64,000 bases of DNA from Verrucomicrobiaceae bacterium (lineage in GTDB: Bacteria; Verrucomicrobiota; Verrucomicrobiia; Verrucomicrobiales; Verrucomicrobiaceae), in assembly GCA_019694165.1 (NCBI GenBank), contig JAIBCL010000001.1, positions 496,001-560,000 on the forward strand. Reading direction: 5' to 3'. Below the pieces are notes generated by a model. The model made no database searches, was not told where the DNA came from, and saw only the letters and a program-made list of their open reading frames with translations. Shown piece after piece: positions 23,929 to 32,145 of the stretch. Numbering within the stretch: the stretch's first letter is position 1; each line of letters starts with the position of its first letter. The position numbers and the translations under genes were made by a program.

Positions 23929-25392
23929 TCACGACCAACGAACTTCGCGCGGATAGAGTCGCTTCAACAGCTCTCGCGCGCAGTCATGAACGAGGTGCTC
24001 CATCTCCCGCACGATGACTTCTGGTCGCGCCTGTTTCTCGACGGAATGCTTCCAAACCTGATCGACCGCATCTGCAAACGTCTCGATCACCTTTGCGCAC
24101 GCTTCATGCCAGTGGGCCGGCTGCACGCCATCACGCCACTCGCCGCGACCGCGGCCAAAGTGCGCGACGGCGAGATAGCAGAGCAGCACGAGCCGCACCT
24201 GCTCTCGGAAATGTTCGCGTGACCAGTGAAGTCGCCCGTCATCGGCCCGCACGAGATTGTAGGTGCGAATCAATGCATAGGCACCGAGTCCGCTGGCGAG
24301 TCCGCCGAGAAGAGCGCCGCCGCCGAACGTCATGCCGCCGAGTTTCAAATCCGCGATGAGTCCACCCATCGCTCCGCCGGCGAAGCTTGCCACCACGCCC
24401 CAGATGCTCTCCGACACCTGCTGTGGCTGATGGAAATGCTCCTTCGCCACCTCTTGCATGCGACGCTCGGCCGAGCCTTCGAGCCCGTGCAGCGCGATGA
24501 GTTCATTCGTCGTATGCTCGAGTCGCTCGGCGAGTTTGGTCGCGAGTTTCTGCCTTGCATCGGTGTATTCGCGATTGATGTCGCCACGACCGATGCCCAT
24601 GCGCTCAATCAGCGTCTCGGCGCGGACTTCGACACCATCGAGCACGGATGACGTGAGCTGGACGGCCAGCAATTTCACCGATTGCTCGAAGACGGCCACG
24701 TTTTGCTCGTGCCATGCCTCTTTGATCTCACCAAACGCTGTCGCCTTCTCCTTCGACAGCATCGCGCCGATTGAGTCGAGCAGGACATCCTCCTGCACCC
24801 AGCAGCGGGCGAAGGCGTCGAAGTTCAGCACATCGCGGACGACCGGATGCTTCGTCAGGTGATCTTTCCAGAGTTTCAACTCCGCCGCTTCGACGTGTGG
24901 CTCATGCGGCGGGCCGGTTTGATTCAGAAGCGCAAGCACCGGCTTTCCCACCCAGCTCAGAATCTCCATCTCCTGCGCCACGTAGCCCGCGCCTTCCGGC
25001 GACTCGGCGGCATTCACGAGATAAAGCACGACGTCAGCCTCCTCGCGCACATTTTTCAGCGCCTGCTGACTGCACCAGAGCGGTTTGTCGGTGAAGCGAT
25101 CCCACGTTTGCACGAGGAACCACAGCAGCGGTTTGTCGAAGCGCTTCAGCCGCTTCAGCAGCCGCGCCGTATCACCGAAGCCGGGCGTGTCCCACAGTTG
25201 CAGCACCGCGCCGCCCGTCTCGATGAGCGTGTGCTCTTCATTGAAAACCGTCACATGCGGCGCATCGCGCACCTCGCCGACATCGCGGCGCAGGAGCGTG
25301 CGCGCGAGCGTGGTCTTGCCCGCGTTTGTGTGTGACACAAGGCTGAGCGTGACCGTCTGAGTGTCGGGGGCTGGCACAGTGGCGACGGGCAT
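23929..25392 (-). CDS. GTPase with C-terminal DUF3482 domain
   Basis: A 487-residue protein. The N-terminal G domain has a P-loop 'SHTNAGKTT' (the first Gly of the usual motif is Ser), the G3 motif 'WDTPGFGD' and a G4-like 'LLNQTG'. The second half fits DUF3482, including a Gly-zipper membrane hairpin ('VVASFAGGAMGGLIADLKLG', 'GGALLGGLASGLGAYAL'), suggesting insertion in or association with the inner membrane. ATG 25392 is chosen; a TTG at 25428 would extend it into the upstream gene. The DUF2868 gene ends 13 bases upstream and the two form an operon. DUF3482 GTPases usually sit beside DUF2868 proteins in other bacteria, so the pair is probably a functional unit of unknown role. Confidence 0.82.
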   Translation of the reverse strand: MPVATVPAPDTQTVTLSLVSHTNAGKTTLARTLLRRDVGEVRDAPHVTVFNEEHTLIETGGAVLQLWDTPGFGDTARLLKRLKRFDKPLLWFLVQTWDRFTDKPLWCSQQALKNVREEADVVLYLVNAAESPEGAGYVAQEMEILSWVGKPVLALLNQTGPPHEPHVEAAELKLWKDHLTKHPVVRDVLNFDAFARCWVQEDVLLDSIGAMLSKEKATAFGEIKEAWHEQNVAVFEQSVKLLAVQLTSSVLDGVEVRAETLIERMGIGRGDINREYTDARQKLATKLAERLEHTTNELIALHGLEGSAERRMQEVAKEHFHQPQQVSESIWGVVASFAGGAMGGLIADLKLGGMTFGGGALLGGLASGLGAYALIRTYNLVRADDGRLHWSREHFREQVRLVLLCYLAVAHFGRGRGEWRDGVQPAHWHEACAKVIETFADAVDQVWKHSVEKQARPEVIVREMEHLVHDCARELLKRLYPREVRWS

Positions 25393-25405
25393 TTCGGAAG
25401 GCAGT

Positions 25406-26854
25406 TCAACGTGTCTCCGACTCTGCAACTCTCAAACGGTTCATCGCGGTTTCGTCACCCGTGCACGCGGTCTCGTCAGTCACGCTCGCCAGCATGCGAT
25501 TCCATAAGACGCTCCGGCTCTCGATGTGCTCCGTCGTCCAGCGACCACTCACACTCGTCGCATCGAGCAGCGCGATCAGTTTCCCATCGGCAAAACGCGA
25601 GCGCAGCTTGCTGCGAACCTCGGAGACCAATCTCCGCTGCACCTCCGCCTCGGGCGTCGTGGCGAATTGAAACACGATCACTGCCAGCGGTGTCGCCGGA
25701 GTCCACGACGCCGCAAACTCATCTTCATCACCGCTCGCGATCATCTGAAACTCGACGCTCGCCATACCACCGATTCGCTCCTGAATCGCGCGCGACCAGC
25801 GCGACTTCGACACTTCGTCGGTCGCCACGCCATGCAAAAGTGCCGTCACCTTTTCCCCGCCGCCTTCGATCATGCGCAGCAATCGCCGGGCCAGCGAATC
25901 CCATCCAAGCCCACGCCACTGCTGCTCAATGCGCACCTCGCAGCGGCGCAATGTCCAGCCAGCAAGCAACAAACGCGGCAGAACCACGAGCAGCATGAGC
26001 GTCGCCGCATACAAATGGATCCACGGCAGCGCAGCCGCCGAATTCGCGACTGTTCCGCTCGTCCGCTGCATTCCCGCGATGGCATCCACCGGCACCGCGA
26101 TCCCTGTCATGTGAGAAGCCGGCCAAAAAAGCGTCGAGAAAAATACCTCGGCCTGTTTCGGTCCCAGCAACGTGCTCTCCCACACCGCCCGATATTCATG
26201 CGACCAACCCTTCGCATACATACCGACGCAACTCCCCATAGCCAGCAACGCCGCACCGACATGCAGCCAGGCACGAAAGCGCGATCCCGTGCGCTCACGT
26301 TCCATCGGCCGCACCTGCTTTTGAAAAGTTTCCACATGCACCGCGGCCGGCGTCGGGCGGTCAGTTGATCCCTTTCGCAGATCGAGATAAGCGAAACGCG
26401 ACCAATGATCGTCGTCACCTCCTGCGCTCGGCTTCAATTCGACCACCACACTCGCGATCATCACCACCGCATTCCAAAGCAGCAGCCCGACCAGCGGCAG
26501 CGCGAGCAGATTGATCTCCCGCTCCGAACCAATCCCTGTTAGTCCAAAGCCAATCACAAACGCCAAGAGCCATCCAGCAACCGCCACCGACCAGTTCCCT
26601 GCCCTGATCGTCATCTGCGCCAGCACAGCCATCGTTTTGTCGCCCGACACCTCCGCCTTCAACCAAACCGTGCGCCGCGCAAGAAAGCCATCAACCTCCC
26701 GCGCACTCATCGAAGTCTCATCATCCGCTCGCAACGATCCCTTGCTCCGAGCCGTCGCCTCCCGCCGTTTCTCGCCACTCAACAATTCCCCGCCCACGTC
26801 CGCCTCTTCGAGCGAACGCCAGCGCAAAACATCGAGCCGCTGATGCCAGTTCAT
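25406..26854 (-). CDS. DUF2868 membrane protein, partner of the GTPase
   Basis: About 482 residues from ATG 26854, preceded by TAGGA at suitable distance; an ATG three codons upstream and a TTG at 26959 are alternatives. The order is an N-terminal helical region ('RLDVLRWRSLEEADVG'), two close membrane helices ('WSVAVAGWLLAFVIGFGLTG', 'LALPLVGLLLWNAVVMIASV'), a soluble stretch, two more helices ('AWLHVGAALLAMGSCVGMYA', 'IHLYAATLMLLVVLPRLLLA') and a C-terminal alpha/beta domain. This matches the DUF2868 family, which is encoded next to DUF3482 GTPases. The C-terminal domain may contact the GTPase. Function unknown. Confidence 0.78.
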   Translation of the reverse strand: MNWHQRLDVLRWRSLEEADVGGELLSGEKRREATARSKGSLRADDETSMSAREVDGFLARRTVWLKAEVSGDKTMAVLAQMTIRAGNWSVAVAGWLLAFVIGFGLTGIGSEREINLLALPLVGLLLWNAVVMIASVVVELKPSAGGDDDHWSRFAYLDLRKGSTDRPTPAAVHVETFQKQVRPMERERTGSRFRAWLHVGAALLAMGSCVGMYAKGWSHEYRAVWESTLLGPKQAEVFFSTLFWPASHMTGIAVPVDAIAGMQRTSGTVANSAAALPWIHLYAATLMLLVVLPRLLLAGWTLRRCEVRIEQQWRGLGWDSLARRLLRMIEGGGEKVTALLHGVATDEVSKSRWSRAIQERIGGMASVEFQMIASGDEDEFAASWTPATPLAVIVFQFATTPEAEVQRRLVSEVRSKLRSRFADGKLIALLDATSVSGRWTTEHIESRSVLWNRMLASVTDETACTGDETAMNRLRVAESETR

Positions 26855-26970
26855 TGGCGGCATCCTATAGGCACCTGTTGCTTTCGGCAATGGAGCGAAC
26901 GGAACGTTTGCCTTGGCCTGCGGCACAAGGCGGTGTCGTGCCGGCAACGGTGCCCCCAACCGGAGCCGCC

Positions 26971-28050
26971 TTACCGCGCAGGTTCCGCCCGGCCAATCAC
27001 CGCCTCGTTCAAGCGAATGACACCGACGTGCCGGCTGCGTAGCCCGGCCATCAGCGTCGCCAGCGCGCCCGCTCGGCGTTGGTTCCGCAGCATCGCTCCT
27101 ACCTCGCTCCTGAGGTCCGCGATCGACGGCACCCGGGCGGGCTGCTTTTCGATGAGATGGATGATGTGCCAGCCGAGTTTCGTCTCCACAGGGCCGCTCG
27201 TCTGGCCTTCGCCGAGTTGCCCAACGGCGTCCATGAAGTCATCAGGCATTCGGCCGCGCGCACACCAGCCGAGAGTACCGCCATGCTTCTTTGTGCGTTC
27301 GTCGTCGGAGAACTCGGCGGCCAGATCCCCAAACGCCGCCTCGCCTGCCATCAGCTTGCGGTAAATCTCGCGAATTTCGGGCTCACGGTCGGGCTTCTTC
27401 GGATCATGCGTGGTCAGGTAGATGTGGGCCACGCCGTAGCGGGCGGGCAGCGCCGTTTTCTCCCGGTTGTCACGCAGCCATGCGGCCACGTCTTCGTCCG
27501 TCACTTCTGCGGTCAAGGCGGCGAGTTTGGACTCGATCCATGCCTGATCGTCGAGCGCCTCGCGCATCTCATCCTTCAACTGCGCCTCCGTCATCTGCCG
27601 CAGGCCGAGCCTCCTTTGATAGTCGCCCTCAATCTCGAACTGACGGGAAAACGCCGTCCACTCCTCGCCTGCCGCAGGTCCGTTTCGCACCTGAAAACCT
27701 TCCATCGCTCGCGCGGTGCGCACGAGCCGGTCACCCACCAGCTTGTCGATCACCGCACGCCGCGCCCCGGCCTCCTCCTCCGGCGTCAAATCAGACCAGA
27801 CCCTGCCAGTCCGCCAGAGGTGATCACGCAGCGCCTCCTCCATCGAGCGCAGTGTGATCGCCTCAGAAAAAACCTGCGCCGCGATCTCACCGGTGGAGTG
27901 CGCACCCGCTGCATCGGTTCTCTCGGCTGACGGAGCGGGCGCAGCAGGGCCAGGCTGATTCGCGTGCAGTCGCAGCCCCCAGCCGACGCTGAGCATGAAC
28001 GTTGAGGCGAGAAAGACGGCGACTCTGGACCTGTGGCATCGCATCGTCAT
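26971..28050 (-). CDS. Periplasmic peptidyl-prolyl isomerase (parvulin/PpiC type)
   Basis: From ATG 28050 the product is 359 residues with a signal peptide ('SRVAVFLASTFMLSVGWGL'). ATG codons at 28083 and 28044 are alternatives; the nearest ones fit a normal signal peptide better. A SurA_N-like helical region (about 60-190) precedes a parvulin domain with 'VAHIYLTTHD', 'GDLAAEFSDDERTKKHGGTL', 'LGEGQTSGPVETKLGWHIIH' and 'LIEKQPARVPS', the usual order of rotamase strands. It should assist folding of exported proteins, like SurA/PrsA. It lies downstream of the DegT gene on the same strand with a 67-base gap. Confidence 0.88.
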   Translation of the reverse strand: MTMRCHRSRVAVFLASTFMLSVGWGLRLHANQPGPAAPAPSAERTDAAGAHSTGEIAAQVFSEAITLRSMEEALRDHLWRTGRVWSDLTPEEEAGARRAVIDKLVGDRLVRTARAMEGFQVRNGPAAGEEWTAFSRQFEIEGDYQRRLGLRQMTEAQLKDEMREALDDQAWIESKLAALTAEVTDEDVAAWLRDNREKTALPARYGVAHIYLTTHDPKKPDREPEIREIYRKLMAGEAAFGDLAAEFSDDERTKKHGGTLGWCARGRMPDDFMDAVGQLGEGQTSGPVETKLGWHIIHLIEKQPARVPSIADLRSEVGAMLRNQRRAGALATLMAGLRSRHVGVIRLNEAVIGRAEPAR

Positions 28051-28117
28051 CGGCTCGTCGCGGTTCTTCGATTCGGCGGGCATCACCCGCCCGGCGCGGG
28101 CACGGCACCGCGCCCGC

Positions 28118-29308
28118 TTAGGAAACGAACCCGGCGATCGCGGCGATCACCTCGTCCTGATGCGCACGCGGCAGCTCGGGATATATCGGGATCGAGATCG
28201 CCTCGCCGGCCAGCCGGTGGGCCACCTCGCAACTGGAGCGGGCGGCCTCCGGCAGATCGGCAAAACACTTCTGCTGGTCCATCGTCACCGGATAGTAAAT
28301 CTCGCAGCCGATCTTCTTCGTGCCGAGGAAGTTCTTGAACTCGTCGCGCTTCCCATCCCCGACGATGCGCAGCGTGTACTGATTCCAGATGTGATCGTTG
28401 TGCGGGTAGGCCGCCGGCAGCACGATCTTCGCGCCCTTCGCGGCGAGAGCGGCTTCGTTGTTCGCGGCGCAGCGGCCCTCCGCTACATCCGCCACCACCA
28501 CGCCCGGCAGCTTCGAGAGTTCGGCGGTGTAGCGCGCGGCGTTTTCACGGCGCAATCTGGTGTAGTCCGCGTAGCGCCTGAGTTTCACGAGGATGAGCGC
28601 GGCCTGGAGCGTGTCGATGCGGAAGTTCCCGCCGACGAAGTGGTGGTAGTACTTCGGCTTCGAGCCGTGGGTGCGCAGAATGCGCGCACGCTCGGCCAGC
28701 GCATCGTCATTGCACACGACCATGCCGCCGTCGCCGAAGCCGCCGAGATTCTTGGAAGGAAAGAAGCTGTAGGTCCCGAAGTCGCCGATGGTCCCCGTGC
28801 CCTTGCCTTTGTAATTGGCGCCGATGGATTGCGCGCCGTCCTCGATCACACTGAGGCCGTGCTCCTTCGCCAACGCCATCACCGCGTCCATGTCCGCGCT
28901 CTGGCCGAAGAGATGCACGGGGATGATGCACTTCGTATGCTTCGTGATCTTCTTGCGCGCGGCGTTCACGTCCACGTTGAAGCACACCGGGCAGGAATCG
29001 ACGAACACCGGCGTGGCGCCCACGCGTGAGACCGCTCCGGCGGTGGCGAAGAACGTGAAGGTCGGGCACAGCACCTCGTCGCCCGGACCGATGCCAAGCG
29101 CCATGAGCGCCAGGAGGAGCGCATCCGTGCCGGACGAGACGCCGATGCCATGCTTGGCTCCCACCATGGTCGCCACCTGCTGCTCCAGCTCGCCGATCTC
29201 GGGGCCCATGATGAACTTGCCCTCGCGCAGCACCTTGGTGAAAGCGGCGGTCAGTTCGGATTCGAGCGGAAGATTCTGGGCATTGACGTCGAGAAGCGGG
29301 ACGGGCAT
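28118..29308 (-). CDS. DegT/DnrJ/EryC1/StrS sugar aminotransferase
   Basis: The 396-residue protein starts at ATG 29308 ('MPVPLLDVNAQNLPLESEL') and has the full family pattern: 'GVSSGTDALLLALMALGIGP', 'DEVLCPTFTFFATAGAVSRV', 'VIEDGAQSIGANYKGKG' (cofactor-binding Asp and Gln), and 'SFFPSKNLGGFGDGGMVV', whose Lys is the PLP Schiff-base residue. These enzymes transfer an amino group to a keto sugar nucleotide for cell-surface glycans. 'NFRIDTLQAAIL'-type and 'YPVTMDQQKCF' segments complete the fold. It is not inside a glycan cluster here; the closest sugar genes are at 57.8 kb. A second family member begins at 63451. Confidence 0.9.
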   Translation of the reverse strand: MPVPLLDVNAQNLPLESELTAAFTKVLREGKFIMGPEIGELEQQVATMVGAKHGIGVSSGTDALLLALMALGIGPGDEVLCPTFTFFATAGAVSRVGATPVFVDSCPVCFNVDVNAARKKITKHTKCIIPVHLFGQSADMDAVMALAKEHGLSVIEDGAQSIGANYKGKGTGTIGDFGTYSFFPSKNLGGFGDGGMVVCNDDALAERARILRTHGSKPKYYHHFVGGNFRIDTLQAALILVKLRRYADYTRLRRENAARYTAELSKLPGVVVADVAEGRCAANNEAALAAKGAKIVLPAAYPHNDHIWNQYTLRIVGDGKRDEFKNFLGTKKIGCEIYYPVTMDQQKCFADLPEAARSSCEVAHRLAGEAISIPIYPELPRAHQDEVIAAIAGFVS

Positions 29309-29484
29309 GGCGGAGTGGATTTCAGATTTCAGACAACAGGTTTGCAAAGACGGAGAGCGTCCAGGCGGAGCGCCTCACGGAGTCGCGAAGCGGCTCTCTA
29401 TTTGGAGCACGCCTGCGGTGATGCAAGACGATTTAGCATGGTGACGCACCCCATCGAGCGGGGTTCTCCCTGCCCCGGCGGCCA

Positions 29485-29507
29485 CTGCCGGCACTTTCTT
29501 CCGGCAG
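29485..29507 (-). terminator. Weak hairpin after the LysR gene
   Basis: CTGCCGG (29485-29491) and CCGGCAG (29501-29507) form a 7-bp stem just beyond the LysR stop codon. No T-run follows, so a terminator role is only suggested by position. The remaining sequence up to the DegT gene shows no gene. Confidence 0.3.
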
Positions 29508-29519
29508 GAATCCGACGGC

Positions 29520-30473
29520 TCAAGAATGCGCCTGCGCCCGTGGGTGCCGTCCGGTCTCCGCCCCGTCCGGCTTCCACAGCAAGCCCGACTTCTGCCACTC
29601 GCGCGCCAGCTCGCGGAAGGCTGCTGTCGGCGGATCGTCCCGCTCATCGCTCCACACGATCACGAGCGGCACCGTGTGCGCGGGTGTGAGAGGGATCACT
29701 TTCAAGCGTGCTCCAGATGCATTGGTGGAGATGCCTTCAGAAATGATGCCGACGCCCGCGCCCGCTTCGACGTAGCTGAGCACCGTGCCGATGAGGCTGG
29801 GTGTGTGGGCCATCGTCGGCGTGAATCCGGCGGCGCGGCATGCGGCGATGATCTCATCGTGCAAGCCCACGCCCTCGCGCCGCGCCAGCACGACGAGCGC
29901 CTCGCGTGCGAGCGTCTTCCACGCGAGCGCCTTCTTCTTCGCGAGCGGATCCGCGTCTGGCACCACGGCGCACAGGCGCTCGTTGCGCAGCAACATCGTG
30001 CGCAGGCCCAGCGCGTGGTGCGAATGCACGGGGCGCGTGATGGCGATCGAGAGCCGCCCCTTCGCCACCATCTCCCACACGCGCTCCGGCGTGCGCTCCT
30101 CCAGGTGCACGGCCACGCGCGGAAAACGTCGGCGGTACTCGTACAGCAGGCGGCCGAGAAACGGCTGCGTCGGCGGACCGATGTAGCCGAGGCGCAGCTC
30201 GCCCTCCTCGCCTGCCGCCGTGCGCTGCACTCGACGGATCGATTCCGCGAGCCGGTCGAGCGTGACCGCCGTCTCGTGCAGCAAGACATTGCCTGCGGGC
30301 GTGAGGCGTACGTTACGGCGGTTTCGCTCGAAGAGCCGCGTGCGCAGCTCGCGCTCCAGTTCTTGAATCGCGCGGCTCAATGCCGGCTGCGCCACATGCA
30401 GCCGCCGCGCCGCGCGCGAGAAGCTCAGTTCTTCAGCGACGGCCTGGAAGTAGCGGAGATGTCGGAGGTCCAT
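29520..30473 (-). CDS. LysR-family transcriptional regulator
   Basis: A 317-residue protein starting 'MDLRHLRYFQAVAEELSFSR', with the winged helix-turn-helix in residues 1-60 ('AARRLHVAQPALSRAIQELE') and the substrate-binding domain from about 90 ('GELRLGYIGPPTQPFLGRLL', 'RLSIAITRPVHSHHAL'). The first domain binds DNA; the second senses a small ligand, often aromatic. The nearest divergent gene is the porin at 30814, across 340 bases that contain a repeat element, so the regulated target is uncertain. A typical CatR/BenM-like size. The tail after 'LAREWQKSGLLWKP' is short and polar. Confidence 0.9.
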   Translation of the reverse strand: MDLRHLRYFQAVAEELSFSRAARRLHVAQPALSRAIQELERELRTRLFERNRRNVRLTPAGNVLLHETAVTLDRLAESIRRVQRTAAGEEGELRLGYIGPPTQPFLGRLLYEYRRRFPRVAVHLEERTPERVWEMVAKGRLSIAITRPVHSHHALGLRTMLLRNERLCAVVPDADPLAKKKALAWKTLAREALVVLARREGVGLHDEIIAACRAAGFTPTMAHTPSLIGTVLSYVEAGAGVGIISEGISTNASGARLKVIPLTPAHTVPLVIVWSDERDDPPTAAFRELAREWQKSGLLWKPDGAETGRHPRAQAHS

Positions 30474-30523
30474 GAATGGCAGGGGCGAGTGGTTTTCGAT
30501 TTATGCATACGCAGGTGACAAAT

Positions 30524-30696
30524 CCCCCCTCACCTCAGCCCTCTCCCCAAGGGAGAGGGAGATGATGGCGCTGCCGCGCCAAATCATGGAGCAGGGGCTT
30601 CTTGTCCCTTCGGGCGTTGTCTGTCCGCGTTCACACAGTCGAGCGGCAGCTCGTTCTGCTCCCTCTCCCATTGGGAGAGGGCTGGGGTGAGGGGGA
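30524..30696. repeat. Inverted-repeat element with CCCTCACC...GGTGAGGG ends (MITE-like)
   Basis: The left arm (30524-30561) reads CCCCCCTCACCTCAGCCCTC... and ends in GGGAGAGGGAG. The right arm (30659-30696) is its reverse complement with a few mismatches. Each arm also folds on itself (CTCTCCC..GGGAGAG). About 97 bases lie between. Such CCCTCACC/CTCTCCC elements are dispersed in many bacterial genomes as short mobile or REP-like repeats. The rest of the 340-base gap (30474-30813) shows no gene and must hold the promoters of the LysR and porin genes. Confidence 0.7.
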
Positions 30697-30813
30697 CGAA
30701 TGGGCCTGTGTGTTCTTCTCCGCACGCGCCGACCACTTATACCCGTCCGGCATCAATGCGATAGCAAAAGTCTATTTTGGATCGACTGCGATCTGGTGAA
30801 CAAATTCCGCCGA

Positions 30814-32133
30814 ATGACGCGCGCCACGCTTCTCGCCACACTCGCTTTCACCCTGCCGCCCGCCTTTTCATCCGCCGGAGAAAAGAACGCGGCTCCCGCG
30901 GCGGAGGACACGCTGACCTTCAGCCTCGAAGCGCGCGTGCGTGGCGAGTGGCGCGAGAATAATTACGATTTCGACAACGGCACAGACGCGCTCACCGATG
31001 ATCAGTGGCTGCTCACCCGGCTGCGTCTCGGTGTCGATTGGAAGCCGGCGCACTGGCTGCACTTCTACGTCGAGGGCCAGGACACGCGCGAGTTCTTCAG
31101 CGACCGGCCAGATGTGATCGGCCAAAACGGCGCGGAAGGTGATGACCCGCTCGATTTGCGACAGGGCTACGTGGAGATCGGCGAACCCCAGCATGGCCTC
31201 AGCGCGAAGATCGGCCGCCAAACGATGATCTATGGCGACAAGCGACTCATCAGCTCCGGTGAGTGGACGAACCCCAGCCGCAGCTTTGACTCAATTCGTT
31301 TTCATTACGCGGGCGAGAAGTGGTGGCTCGATGCCTTCACCTCGAGCGTCGTGCGATTCCGCGATGCCGAATTCAATCTCAGCGACTGGCTTGACGATGC
31401 GGACGCACGCGATGAATTCTTCAGCGGTCTCTATTTCAGCACCACGGCGCTCGACGTCCAGGTCACCGATGTTTATGTGCTGGAACTCCACGAAGAGGAC
31501 AAAGGCGGCAGCGATTTCGTCACGCTCGGCACGCGCATGAAGGCCGATCCGCTCAAGCTCGCCGGCTGGGACTATGAGACGGAGATGGCCGTACAGTTCG
31601 GTGAGCGATTCGGCAAGGACTTGCGCGCCTTCGCGGGGCACTGGGGCGGCGGCTACAACTGGCTCCACTCCTCATGGAAACCGCGCGTCGGTCTGGAGTA
31701 CAACTACTCGACCGGCGACTCGAATGCCGCCGACGGCCGCGTGGGCACATTCCAGAATCTGTTCCCGACCAACCATCTCTACTACGGCTACATGGATGTG
31801 TTCTCGTGGCAGAACCTGCACAATCCAGCGCTCAAGCTGAGCGTGGAGCCGTCGGAAAAAGTGAAGGTGGGTCTCGACTACCATCTGTTCTGGCTCGCGA
31901 ACACGAACGACGCCTGGTATCGCTCGAATCAGATCACCACCGTGCGCCCCATCACGCCGGGTGCCGGCAGCTACGAGGGCAGCGAGATCGACTTCACCGT
32001 ACTGTGGAAGGCGCTCAAGCAGTTCGACGTGCAAGCCGGCTACTCGCACTTCTTCGCCGGTCATTACTTGAGCGACACCGGTGCGTCGAGTGACTCGGAC
32101 TTCGCCTATCTGATGATGACCTTCAAACTGTGA
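30814..32133 (+). CDS. Outer-membrane porin of the alginate-export type
   Basis: The 439-residue protein from ATG 30814 has a signal peptide ('TRATLLATLAFTLPPAFSSA') and a body of alternating hydrophobic/polar strands ending in aromatic 'FAYLMMTFKL', the terminal Phe-x-Leu expected for insertion by the BAM complex. Strands such as 'LEARVRGEWRENNYDF', 'HWLHFYVEGQDTREFF', 'AKIGRQTMIYGDKRLIS' and 'RSFDSIRFHYAGEKWWLDAF' match the alginate_exp/porin family, a beta-barrel for sugars or other solutes. The inner-membrane antiporter gene starts 13 bases after the stop, suggesting a common transcript. The solute is not evident. Confidence 0.8.
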   Translation: MTRATLLATLAFTLPPAFSSAGEKNAAPAAEDTLTFSLEARVRGEWRENNYDFDNGTDALTDDQWLLTRLRLGVDWKPAHWLHFYVEGQDTREFFSDRPDVIGQNGAEGDDPLDLRQGYVEIGEPQHGLSAKIGRQTMIYGDKRLISSGEWTNPSRSFDSIRFHYAGEKWWLDAFTSSVVRFRDAEFNLSDWLDDADARDEFFSGLYFSTTALDVQVTDVYVLELHEEDKGGSDFVTLGTRMKADPLKLAGWDYETEMAVQFGERFGKDLRAFAGHWGGGYNWLHSSWKPRVGLEYNYSTGDSNAADGRVGTFQNLFPTNHLYYGYMDVFSWQNLHNPALKLSVEPSEKVKVGLDYHLFWLANTNDAWYRSNQITTVRPITPGAGSYEGSEIDFTVLWKALKQFDVQAGYSHFFAGHYLSDTGASSDSDFAYLMMTFKL

Positions 32134-32145
32134 TCCAACGCGCAC

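Noticed and set aside
23672-23956. A 94-codon plus-strand open frame over the GTPase terminator
   Set aside because: It crosses the perfect terminator hairpin and shows no protein-like sequence; the promoter-terminator arrangement fits a small RNA better.
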